Below the pieces are notes generated by a model. The model saw only the letters and a list, made by a program, of their open reading frames with translations, was not told where the DNA came from and did not search any database. A DNA stretch of 64,000 nt, taken from Blautia schinkii DSM 10518 (GTDB lineage Bacteria; Bacillota; Clostridia; Lachnospirales; Lachnospiraceae). A program made the translations under genes and the position numbers. Positions 52,336 to 60,998 of the stretch are shown piece after piece. The stretch lies in contig KL370850.1 in NCBI GenBank assembly GCA_000702025.1, positions 38,359 to 102,358 of the forward strand, in the 5' to 3' direction. Position 1 is the stretch's first letter; every line of letters starts with the position of its first letter.

Positions 52336-53925
52336 CTAACGTCTGTAAATTAGCTTTCCTCTTCGGTACGTAGCCATCACACGTATATTTTTAATCTCCG
52401 TCTCCGGTGTTTCCAACGGGTTCTTATCCAAAACCACAAAATCCGCAAGCTTGCCCTCCCGGATGGAGCCCTTTTCCTTCTCTTCAAAGTACTGATAAGC
52501 TGCATTGATAGTCACTGCCTTCAAAGCCTCATAGACGGGAATGCGCTCCTCTTCTCCCAGCACACGGCCGTCCCTGGTCACGCGGTTTACTGCACACCAT
52601 ACAGTCTCCAGCATATCCGGCTGAATGACCGGATTATCCTGATGGAATGTAAACAAAATCCCGTTCTTAAGAGCTGTACCCGCAGGACTTATAGCACTTG
52701 CCCGCTTCTCACCGAAATTCTTCCGGTGCGTCTCACCCCAGTGATACACATGCGCCACAAAAAATGAAGGAATCATGCCGCTTGCCTTCAACTTGCCCAT
52801 CTGGTCACGGCGGAGAAGCTGGGCATGGATCATAACCGGACGGATGGCGGCCACATCCATTCCTTCTGTCTTGGCCTTCAGTACCATATCCAGATACTGT
52901 GCCGCTGCCGCATCTCCGTTACAGTGTGCCAGAAGCTGCATCTCTGTGTCCACAGCCTTTTTCACCGCTTCGTATACCTTGTCATTAGAGAGCGTGCCAT
53001 AGCCACGGTACTCCTCCTCTCCCTCGTAAGGCTCCAGCATCCACGCAGTACGCCCCTGGGGAGAACCGTCCAGAAAAATCTTATATCCGCCCAGTTTAAA
53101 ATGCTCATGATATTTGCCGATGGATTCTGCAAACGCCTGTCTGAATTCATCAGCACTGTTCACATCCGCATAACCCACCACGTCCAGCTTCAGGTAATTG
53201 TGCTCCATCATATACTTGTACATAGGTATCATCTGCGCTGCCATCATGCCCTCCTGGACTGTGGCAATCCCGTAGGAGGCATAAATATCCTGCGCCTCCT
53301 CAACAGCACCCAGAAACTGCCCCATATCCGGGCTGCCGATTTTCTTCTGACAGTCAATAAAGGCATTTTCCTCAAGATAGCCGGTAAGCTCTCCGTCCTT
53401 CTTACCGATCAGACCGCCTTTCGGCGCCTCTGTCTGTGCGGTAATGCCTACAACTTTAAGAGCCATGGAATTAAGTACGCCCATATGTCCTGATTTATGC
53501 TGGATCACACAGGGATTGTCAGGCAGCAGCCCATCCAGAAGCTTCCTTGTGGGAAACTCCCGCTCCTCCATCTGGTTGTGGTCAAAGCCTTTGGCGCGTA
53601 TCCAGGCTCCCGGCTGTATATGGTTTTTATCCAGATAGTCAAGAATAGCAGAACGCAGCTCCTGCATATTATGCACATTTTCCAGGGGAATCTGCAAAAG
53701 CTCAGACGCCGCCTGGGAAAGATGACTGTGCGCGTCAATAAACGCCGGCATGAGCACACCACCACGCAGATTGTGAAGCTCTGCATGAGGATAACGTGCC
53801 TTCGCCTGCTCCTCTGTGCCTACGTACACAATCCTTCCGTCCTTCACACATACTGCCTCTGTTTTTTCCTCTCTGTCGCATTCCTCTTCCATTGTAATGA
53901 CGGTTCCGCCATAGTAAATTTCCAT
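52336..53925 (-). CDS. YtcJ-like metal-dependent amidohydrolase
   Basis: 529 residues from the ATG at 53925 (GGAGG five bases upstream; a TTG nine codons earlier is not favoured). Metal site DAHSHLSQ (His66, His68), HKSGHMGVLNS, and later HCNGDAAA, HAQLLRRDQ and FHQDNPVIQP provide the remaining His/Asp ligands of an amidohydrolase-3/YtcJ-type enzyme. The start overlaps the dinB stop region, so both may be translated from one message. The substrate is unknown, perhaps an N-acyl or amide compound. Confidence 0.92.
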   Translation of the reverse strand: MEIYYGGTVITMEEECDREEKTEAVCVKDGRIVYVGTEEQAKARYPHAELHNLRGGVLMPAFIDAHSHLSQAASELLQIPLENVHNMQELRSAILDYLDKNHIQPGAWIRAKGFDHNQMEEREFPTRKLLDGLLPDNPCVIQHKSGHMGVLNSMALKVVGITAQTEAPKGGLIGKKDGELTGYLEENAFIDCQKKIGSPDMGQFLGAVEEAQDIYASYGIATVQEGMMAAQMIPMYKYMMEHNYLKLDVVGYADVNSADEFRQAFAESIGKYHEHFKLGGYKIFLDGSPQGRTAWMLEPYEGEEEYRGYGTLSNDKVYEAVKKAVDTEMQLLAHCNGDAAAAQYLDMVLKAKTEGMDVAAIRPVMIHAQLLRRDQMGKLKASGMIPSFFVAHVYHWGETHRKNFGEKRASAISPAGTALKNGILFTFHQDNPVIQPDMLETVWCAVNRVTRDGRVLGEEERIPVYEALKAVTINAAYQYFEEKEKGSIREGKLADFVVLDKNPLETPETEIKNIRVMATYRRGKLIYRR

Positions 53926-53948
53926 ATTTTCCTCCATTTCCGCTGTGT

Positions 53949-55181
53949 TCAATCTCCTCTGTGCCTGATACTGAATCCTTTATTAATGGAATCCTCCTTC
54001 AGGAAAGCTGCCCGCTTCACCGCATCCCGCCCGAATTTGCGCCGGATTTCATCCACTGCCTGGTCCATCTGCTCCCATTTCTCATAACCGCCATCATCAA
54101 ACAAGGAAAGCTGCCGCGTTTCCTCCTCTTTCGTATGGCTGGTCTGGATTCCCAGCAGACGGATGGGGCGCCCGTCCCACAATTCATCAAACAATTCACA
54201 CGCTGCCTGGTAAATCTCATTGGTGATATCCGTGGCGGCAGGCAGCACCTTCTGATGAGACATCCGTTTAAGCTGGTTGTCCTTAATCGCCACACTCACC
54301 ACCTGGATTTTCACCTCGTCCTTTCGCAGTCTGGCTCCCACTGATTCTGCCAGGGCAAGCAGGACTGTTTTCGCCGCCTCCCCGTCCGTCACGTCGAAGC
54401 TTATAGTGGTACTGTTTCCGTAGCCCTTATTCATCTCAGGCTCCGTCTGCACCAGGGAAAAATCAATTCCATTAGCAAAATTCCATATGCTTTCTCCCTG
54501 CTTTTTCAGCGCTGTCTTAAGTATGCCCAAATCTGTACGGGCCAATTCTCCAATGGTGCGGATTCCCATGGACTCAAGCTTCGCGACCGTGGACCTGCCC
54601 ACGAATAATAGCTCTCCCACTGGCAGCGGCCACATCTTCTCTTTTATCTCCTCCGGAAAAAGGGTATGTACTTTATCCGGCTTCTCGAAATCAGAGGCCA
54701 TCTTGGCAAGGTATTTATTTCGGGAGATTCCTACATTCACTGTGAATCCCAGTTCTTTATGAATGCGGTCCTTGATGGTGTGGGCACAATGTACCGGTTC
54801 CCCGAACAGAGTCTGCATACCAGTCATATCCATAAATGCCTCATCAATAGAATATTGCTCCACATCCGGCGAATATTCCCTTAGAATCTTCATAAAGGCA
54901 AGAGAGTTTTTCTTATAAAGCTCGTAATTAGCAGGTGCAAGGTATAGCTGGGGGCACTTCCTGCGCGCCTCCAGAATGCTCTCCCCAGTGCGCACGCCGA
55001 AGCGCTTGGCTGCGATGGACTTGGCTAAAATGATTCCCCTCCGCTTCTTCTCATCTCCGCCAATCGCGGCTGGAATTTCCCGTAAATCCACTTCCTCATG
55101 CAGCTCCTGCAGCCTGTAGACCGACTCCCAGGACAAAAAAGCTGAGTTCACATCAATATGAAAAATCACGCGTTCCTGCAT
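53949..55181 (-). CDS. dinB: DNA polymerase IV (Y family)
   Basis: Translesion polymerase. 410 residues from the ATG at 55181 (AGAGGTGAGA upstream; a TTG six codons earlier is less likely). Palm motif I HIDVNSAFLSWE (Asp10) and motif III YSIDEAFMDM (Asp-Glu) are intact. Little-finger domain from ~230, and C-terminal residues TRQLSLFDD include a beta-clamp-binding pentapeptide-like QLSLF. The gene precedes and nearly overlaps the amidohydrolase gene. Confidence 0.95.
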   Translation of the reverse strand: MQERVIFHIDVNSAFLSWESVYRLQELHEEVDLREIPAAIGGDEKKRRGIILAKSIAAKRFGVRTGESILEARRKCPQLYLAPANYELYKKNSLAFMKILREYSPDVEQYSIDEAFMDMTGMQTLFGEPVHCAHTIKDRIHKELGFTVNVGISRNKYLAKMASDFEKPDKVHTLFPEEIKEKMWPLPVGELLFVGRSTVAKLESMGIRTIGELARTDLGILKTALKKQGESIWNFANGIDFSLVQTEPEMNKGYGNSTTISFDVTDGEAAKTVLLALAESVGARLRKDEVKIQVVSVAIKDNQLKRMSHQKVLPAATDITNEIYQAACELFDELWDGRPIRLLGIQTSHTKEEETRQLSLFDDGGYEKWEQMDQAVDEIRRKFGRDAVKRAAFLKEDSINKGFSIRHRGD

Positions 55182-55319
55182 AGCTCTCACCTCTGACAAT
55201 GGCTGTGTTTTGTAGTGCTTTTGTCAACTATTCATAGTATAACAGAACAGGCGTTTGCTTACAAGCATTTCCTTTGGGAGGTACAGGGTTGTTTTTTCCA
55301 CTTTATCTCCCATTCGCAA

Positions 55320-55570
55320 TATGGTATAATCATAGAAACAGACAACGGTGGTCCTGCAGGGTGTCGCTGTTGTAGTATGGTTTTTCATCATGCTTTTGCA
55401 TAAAATCGAAAAAATTCTTTATGAAATCTCTTGTCCGTTTCGGACAAATTTCTCGCAACCAAAAGTATCACGTACATGACAAAAATAAAATTTAAGAAAA
55501 CCGTTGTCTGTATTTTTCCAATATACTATAATAGAGGCAGAAACCTGCATGACCTTGAAAAGGAGGTATT
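55320..55570 (+). promoter_or_regulatory. conserved Rpn upstream module, copy 2
   Basis: Homologous to 22100-22357. GACAACGGTGGTCCTGCAGG at 55341-55360 can pair at its 5' end with AACCGTTGTCTG at 55499-55510. It includes the hairpin TTGTCCG/CGGACAA, a GGTATAAT near the left end, and the promoter TTGTCT-17 bp-TATAAT that drives the Rpn gene. The remainder of the 55182-55319 gap is featureless. Confidence 0.75.
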
Positions 55571-56396
55571 ATGCAGGGAAAAACAAAATTAAGCACAAAT
55601 CAAAACATTAGCCAAAACACAAATGATAAGCTTCTTACCCGGATAAGTTCTGACGAACATACGGGTAATCAGGAGAAGGTCTATGCCCAACTGGAAGATG
55701 CTGCACTGAAGGCAGCCGCCCAATTTTTCAGTGAAGAGCTGTTTCCGTATTTTAGCATGGAGGAAAAGCCGGCAGCAATTCTACCCACTGAAATGGTTCA
55801 TTTGGAGGTTAAGAAAATGTATGAGGACTTCAATTTTCTGATGAAGGATAACTCCTGGCTTCATATTGAATTTGAAAGTGACAGAATCACCAAGAAGGAT
55901 CTCCGTCGATTCCGTGAATATGAGGCTGTCACAAGCAATACATATGGACGCAGACTCTGTTCTGAAAAATCTGTCACAAAAGAAAAACAGCGAAATAGAG
56001 AAAAGTGATCTCGTTCCTCTGCTGCTCACACCTCTGATGAGTGGGAAAATGCCAGAAAAAGAACGGATTCTCCAGGGTTTCAAGTGGTTGAGCAGGAAAT
56101 ATCCGGGGATAGCTGAGGAAGATTTAAACAAAATGCAAGCGGTTTTATACGCGCTGGCAGTCAAGACACTGAAAAGCAAGGATTTAGAAGAAATTAAGGA
56201 GGCGATATCAATGACGGTATTAGGACAAATGCTGGTGGAAGATGGAATCAAAAAAGGGATGAAAAAGGGGCGAAAAGAAGGACGGCTAGAAGCTACAAAC
56301 GTGTGGAAGCTCTCTGTCCAGGGTGAATCTCCTGAGGCAATTTCCGAAACGCTTAAGATTCCTTTAAAAGATGTAGTTAAAATACTGAAAGCTTAA
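55571..56396 (+). pseudogene. Rpn-family nuclease gene with internal deletion and frameshift
   Basis: The N-terminal frame (to ~55940) gives a PD-(D/E)XK-type domain: HTGNQEKVYAQ, WLHIEFESDRITKKDLRRF (catalytic Glu region) and REYEAVTSNTYG. The C-terminal part resumes in another frame with DADSVLKNL, LVPLLLTPLMSGKMPE and the KKGRKEG tail, ending at 56396. In intact relatives ~35 residues connect these parts. I infer deletion of about 100 bp plus frameshift near 55940-55955. Intact 5' module, promoter and RBS (AAGGAGG). The product, if any, would be truncated at 145 residues. Confidence 0.75.
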
Positions 56397-56445
56397 GCTT
56401 TCACCATTACAATCGCGAAAACACTATGATACCCAGGAGGGAGAT

Positions 56446-57261
56446 ATGAGTTATAAACTATTGGTTTTAGATATTGACGGGACGGCTACAAATTCAAAGA
56501 AAGAGGTCACCCCGCGCACCAGAGAAGCAGTGATACAGCTTCAGGAAAAGGGGATTCCGGTTGCAATCGCCTCGGGCCGGCCCACACCTGGCGTGGCTCC
56601 CGTGGCGGAGGAATTTTTGTTCGGAAAATACGGAAGCTATACGCTCTCCTACAACGGCGCACGGATTACAAACTGGAAAACAAAGGAATGCATTTACAGT
56701 AAGGTTCTGCCTTCTTCCCTGCCGCGGAGTCTCTATAAGGATGCATGCCGCTTTGATACAGGCATCATTACCTATGAGCCGAACGATTCCGCAATCCTCT
56801 GCGGACGGCATATAGACGAATATGTAGAACTGGAATCACGAATTTGTCAGATTCCTATCCATACCTGTGACGGAGATTTTCCTGAGCGTGTGGCTTTTCC
56901 GGTGAATAAGTGTCTGCTTACCGGAAGTCCCGACGATATGGAGCGCATCGAGCCTCTTATTGCGGAGAAATACCAGCACGAAGCCACCGTTTTCCGCTCA
57001 GAGCCCTTCTATCTGGAGGTCATGCCGAAAAATGTGGACAAGGCCTATTGTCTCTCCAAGCTGCTTAAAATCCTCGGTCTTAACCGAGAAGAAATGGTGT
57101 GCTGCGGAGACAGCTACAATGACCTCACTATGATCCAGTACGCCGGACTCGGCGTCGCCATGGCCAATGCAAAGCCCGTTATCAAGGATGTGGCGGATTT
57201 CATCACTCTCTCCAATGACGATGACGGCATTGCGCATGTCATCGAAAAATTCTTTTTATAA
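56446..57261 (+). CDS. Cof-type HAD-IIB hydrolase
   Basis: 271 residues. Motif I LVLDIDGTATNS (Asp9/Asp11), motif II ASGRP, a C2 cap (~85-190), motif III Lys and motif IV GDSYNDLTMIQYAGLG. Cof/YidA-type phosphatases act on small phosphorylated metabolites such as sugar phosphates or flavin/thiamin precursors; the actual substrate is not predictable here. RBS AGGAGGGAG. Ends at a strong hairpin. Confidence 0.95.
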   Translation: MSYKLLVLDIDGTATNSKKEVTPRTREAVIQLQEKGIPVAIASGRPTPGVAPVAEEFLFGKYGSYTLSYNGARITNWKTKECIYSKVLPSSLPRSLYKDACRFDTGIITYEPNDSAILCGRHIDEYVELESRICQIPIHTCDGDFPERVAFPVNKCLLTGSPDDMERIEPLIAEKYQHEATVFRSEPFYLEVMPKNVDKAYCLSKLLKILGLNREEMVCCGDSYNDLTMIQYAGLGVAMANAKPVIKDVADFITLSNDDDGIAHVIEKFFL

Positions 57262-57269
57262 AATATGAC

Positions 57270-57296
57270 GGCTGCCGGTTTCCCGGCAGCCTGTTT
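57270..57296. terminator. terminator after the Cof-type gene
   Basis: GGCTGCCGG/CCGGCAGCC 9 bp perfect stem with TTTC loop, followed by TGTTTTAAT. Convergent GH3 gene ends 53 nt further on. Confidence 0.88.
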
Positions 57297-57348
57297 TAAT
57301 ATAAGCATACATACAAAATGTAATCCCAACGCATCCATATCTGTTCAA

Positions 57349-60114
57349 TTACTGTGCGGAATCTCCGTCAACTGACTGATACCCGTTAATAAGGATGATA
57401 CTATTAAATACATTTTCTGCACAACGCTCAATCTCACCAAGAGTTACATCACCGGAAACATAGCCGGTTATCAGTCCGGTCCTGTCAAGCAGCCATTCCG
57501 CATAACCAACGACAGCATTTCCTTCTGCATCATAAACAAAATCTTTATCAAAGGTGTAGCCTTCCGGCAGTGTAGGCGTAGCTGCCTCTTCGTATGGACG
57601 ATTGCAAGACTCTACCACTCCGTTTTCATCAAAACACGGTTCAGAGGCCGGGACATAAAGATTATTAATTTTAAACAGTGAATAATCTCCGTATTCCGTA
57701 TTGCAGTATTCACAATAAATGTTGCCAGAATGTACAGTACCATACCAGCTGTCGGTTGCACCTGTTGTGGTAAAGCCTTCCGGAAGCTGGGGATCTGCAC
57801 GACCCACAAGACTTGGCATACACAAATCTCCCTGTGCACGAATCATGCTAGCATTTCCGTTATCCTTACCGGAAGCCCAATCAGTCATTACAGAACCTTT
57901 AAAGCCCCATTCATCGCGAAGTACGGTAGTAAGAAGTTCATAGTTTGTAGCAGCATAAGAGCCATTGATTCTATTGTAGGAGGTCATAATAAACCAAGGA
58001 TCAGCCTCTTCGGTAAGTATCTGGAAACCCTTCAGATAGATTTCTCTTTGTGCACGCTCTGTCACGATAGAATCACCCCCGCTACGGCTGTATTCCTGAT
58101 TATTTAATGCAAAATGCTTTACAGCTACGCCTACATCAGCAGACTGCACACCTTTCGTGATTGCTGCTCCACATAAACCGGCAAGTACAGGATCCTCTGA
58201 ATAATATTCAAAGTTACGCCCGCATAGAGGGTCTCTGTGAATATTAATAGCAGGTGCCAGCCACACGCTTACCTGATTATATACGGCTTCTTTGCCGATT
58301 TCGGCACCTGTTTGCTCCAGCAATTCCAGATTCCAGGTGCAAGCCTGCATAGTACCCATAGGGAAATAAGTATTGCCGCTGTCATCTTCATCCATTGTCA
58401 GACGAAGTCCTGCAGGACCGTCTGCCATAACAGAAAAGTTTACACCCCTGTTTTCCAATGTCTGGCCGATACCGCCTGCTGCACCGGCTGCGGATTCGGG
58501 GAAGTAGTGGTAATTATCTGTCCGCACTCCATAAATACCGCCGAACAATTGAATCAGCTCAGGTAAGGTAAACTGGGAAACAAATTCCTGCATTTTTGCA
58601 GTACCATCAGCTACATGGCCAAGCTTGATATTTTTATCTTCACCTGTCAGTTCATACGCTTCAAGGTCTGTATCCCATTTGCTTTCCACCTTATTATCAC
58701 CGGAACGCAATGCAGCCTTGACCATATTCATAACATAATTTCCGTCATCATCCTGTACCGCCGCTGCAACATCGAATGCAAAAGTAGGTGCCAGAACTTC
58801 ACTGAGTTCCTGGGTAACCTTCAGTTCATCCAAAGTATAAGTGCCTGCCTGTGTCAGCTCCTTAACAGTAGGACCCACATAAATATTGTAATCCCCTGCT
58901 TCCATCACGTAACAGCTTTCATGCTCCGTCACGCCGGAGTCATCGTAAGATGCCATATCCTCCGTTTCAAAGGAAAGAGTAAGTGTACATGTTTCGCCAG
59001 GCGCAAGCTCCGGTGTCTTATCAAAAGCTGCCATCTCATACGCTGCCTTTCCAAGAAGTCCTGTAGGTGCGCTGTAATATGCCTGAATGACCTCTTTACC
59101 GCTACAGTTTCCGGTATTAGTAACATCAACCGTTACAGAGATATTGGTATCATCAATGCTGGTGTCTTTTATTTTATAATCAAAGCTGGTGTAACTAAGT
59201 CCATAGCCAAACTCATAACGTACCTCATCCGGGGCAAAGGTTTCAAAGTAACGGTAGCCCACATATATGTCTTCACCGTAAACTGGGTTAATAACATTTT
59301 TGCCAAAGCTTGCACTGGCAACACTTTGTGCAGGATATGAATCATACTCATAAGCCCAGGTGTCCATCAGACTTCCTGAAGGATTGATTTCACCGGTAAT
59401 GATTTTCCCGACGGATACAGCACCATAACCGCCTGGCTGCCAGGCCTGGAGCACTGCGTCTACATTGTAGGTATCAATAAATCCTGCGTCCATCATTCCG
59501 CCTGTATTAAGGATTACAAGAACTTTTTCAAAGGAATTGCTCACTACCTGAAGAAGCTGTTCCTCTCCCTCTGATAAATACCAGTCACCTGCAATAGCAG
59601 AACGGTCGCCGCCCTCACTGGAATTACGCCCAAAGATAACCACCGCCATATCTGTCCGTCCTGCGATTTCTTCCATATTCAACCCGTCTACCGGCATCTC
59701 CACTTGCGAAGCACCATTCCCCATAGTTCCGAACGTACTGCTGTCATCTTCCGCTGAATTATCCGCACACCACTTTGCATAGATTTCAGCTAAATCTTTG
59801 TCGTATTGGATACCGGCTTCTTCAAACCCCTGGATAAAGTTATAAGAGGCATTGGTGTGTACTGTGCCGGAACCGCCTCCGCCTTTACAGATATCCACCT
59901 GGGTACGTCCGAATACGGCCAGTTTGGATGAATCCTTCTGGATAGGAAGAACCCCATTGTTTTCCAAAAGGACCGCACCCTCTGCGGCTACCTGTAATGC
60001 AACTTCTTTTGCATTTGAATCGGGGTCTAAATTTCCTGCATAACTTACTGCAGGCATAGCGGTCATCATTAATGATGCAGCTGCCAGCACGGCTATGAAT
60101 CGCTTTCTTTTCAT
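57349..60114 (-). CDS. secreted glycoside hydrolase family 3 enzyme with permuted domains
   Basis: 921 residues with a Sec signal peptide (~1-26, AYA cleavage). Domain order is unusual for GH3: the C-terminal alpha/beta domain comes first (~33-265, AEGAVLLENNGVLPI), then the Fn3-like module (~325-430, FGYGLSYTSFDYKI), and last the TIM-barrel with the nucleophile in GSVMTDW (Asp745) after HRDPLCGRNFEYYSEDP and VAVKHFALNNQE. Such swapped GH3 enzymes are known in Clostridia. It should release terminal beta-linked sugars outside the cell. It lies 177 nt downstream of a sensor triad and has its own promoter. There is no wall anchor. Confidence 0.92.
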   Translation of the reverse strand: MKRKRFIAVLAAASLMMTAMPAVSYAGNLDPDSNAKEVALQVAAEGAVLLENNGVLPIQKDSSKLAVFGRTQVDICKGGGGSGTVHTNASYNFIQGFEEAGIQYDKDLAEIYAKWCADNSAEDDSSTFGTMGNGASQVEMPVDGLNMEEIAGRTDMAVVIFGRNSSEGGDRSAIAGDWYLSEGEEQLLQVVSNSFEKVLVILNTGGMMDAGFIDTYNVDAVLQAWQPGGYGAVSVGKIITGEINPSGSLMDTWAYEYDSYPAQSVASASFGKNVINPVYGEDIYVGYRYFETFAPDEVRYEFGYGLSYTSFDYKIKDTSIDDTNISVTVDVTNTGNCSGKEVIQAYYSAPTGLLGKAAYEMAAFDKTPELAPGETCTLTLSFETEDMASYDDSGVTEHESCYVMEAGDYNIYVGPTVKELTQAGTYTLDELKVTQELSEVLAPTFAFDVAAAVQDDDGNYVMNMVKAALRSGDNKVESKWDTDLEAYELTGEDKNIKLGHVADGTAKMQEFVSQFTLPELIQLFGGIYGVRTDNYHYFPESAAGAAGGIGQTLENRGVNFSVMADGPAGLRLTMDEDDSGNTYFPMGTMQACTWNLELLEQTGAEIGKEAVYNQVSVWLAPAINIHRDPLCGRNFEYYSEDPVLAGLCGAAITKGVQSADVGVAVKHFALNNQEYSRSGGDSIVTERAQREIYLKGFQILTEEADPWFIMTSYNRINGSYAATNYELLTTVLRDEWGFKGSVMTDWASGKDNGNASMIRAQGDLCMPSLVGRADPQLPEGFTTTGATDSWYGTVHSGNIYCEYCNTEYGDYSLFKINNLYVPASEPCFDENGVVESCNRPYEEAATPTLPEGYTFDKDFVYDAEGNAVVGYAEWLLDRTGLITGYVSGDVTLGEIERCAENVFNSIILINGYQSVDGDSAQ

Positions 60115-60188
60115 CTTTCAACTTCCTCTCTTTCTTTGAGTCAGAGGTACGCGTATCACTCGTCTATAGTTCTTAATTAAGTGAGACA

Positions 60189-60217
60189 AGAATAAAATAA
60201 CTGCTCACAAAAGTCAA
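60189..60217 (-). promoter_or_regulatory. promoter of the GH3 gene
   Basis: TTGACT (60217-60212) and TATTCT (60194-60189) separated by 17 bp. The leader is about 70 nt. Between it and the regulator gene lies a hairpin around ACAGTAC/GTACTGT at the very end of the regulator frame. Confidence 0.6.
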
Positions 60218-60290
60218 TTAGTTGAGCGCATCAGAAAAAGAAACCCGAATAAATCAAAAGATTCCCCCCTAAAATAAAAAGAACACAGTA

Positions 60291-60998
60291 CTATTTACGG
60301 TACTGTGCCGGAGAAACCTGATAAAATTTCTGGAAAACACTGCTGAAATGTTTTACGTCCTTATAACCCACCATATCAGCCACCTGCGCAATGGTAAGGC
60401 TATTATCATCCAAATAGCTGCGGGCATTTTTCATCCGCACCTCTGTGAGATAACTTACAAAGTTAATGCCCGTTTCTTTTTTGAACAAGGTAGAAAGATA
60501 GCTAGTGCTGACATAAATATGCGAAGCCACATTTTCTAATGTCAGATGCTCACTGAAATGTTCCTCTATATACTCTTTTGCTGTCAAAATCAGCTTACGG
60601 CAGGATTCCTCGCCAGGCTGAGGAAGCTTGAGCTTCTCGAGGACGAGGGATAAGGTTTTTGACAATTCTCTGCGGCTTACAGGCTTGGGCAGGAAATCCT
60701 CCGCGCCTAACTGAATTGCCTTCCGGGCATATTCGAAACTTGCATAAGAGCTTATTATAATAAACCTCGTAGGCAACCCGGCTTCCAGCGCTTTTGCAAT
60801 AATTTCAAGACCTGAACGGCCAGGCATCTGAATATCTGTAATCACAATTTCAGGGCGAAGAGAAAAAATCATTTCATACAGCTCATCTCCATCCCGGGCA
60901 CAGCCTGCGAGGACAAGACCTTGCTGTTCCCAGGCAATATGGTGTTTCAGTAATGTAATTGCTAACGGTTCGTCATCAGCTAAAACCACTTTAATCAT
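60291..60998 (-). CDS. AraC-type response regulator
   Basis: 235 residues: receiver domain (~1-120; ADDE, phospho-Asp in VITDIQMPGRSG, Lys in LPKPVSRR) and a C-terminal AraC domain with STSYLSTLFKKETGINF and VADMVGYKDVKHFSSVFQKF. Unlike the 520-residue regulator at 17-19 kb it lacks the long middle region. Overlaps its kinase gene by eight bases. Likely activates the GH3 gene directly downstream. Confidence 0.94.
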   Translation of the reverse strand: MIKVVLADDEPLAITLLKHHIAWEQQGLVLAGCARDGDELYEMIFSLRPEIVITDIQMPGRSGLEIIAKALEAGLPTRFIIISSYASFEYARKAIQLGAEDFLPKPVSRRELSKTLSLVLEKLKLPQPGEESCRKLILTAKEYIEEHFSEHLTLENVASHIYVSTSYLSTLFKKETGINFVSYLTEVRMKNARSYLDDNSLTIAQVADMVGYKDVKHFSSVFQKFYQVSPAQYRK

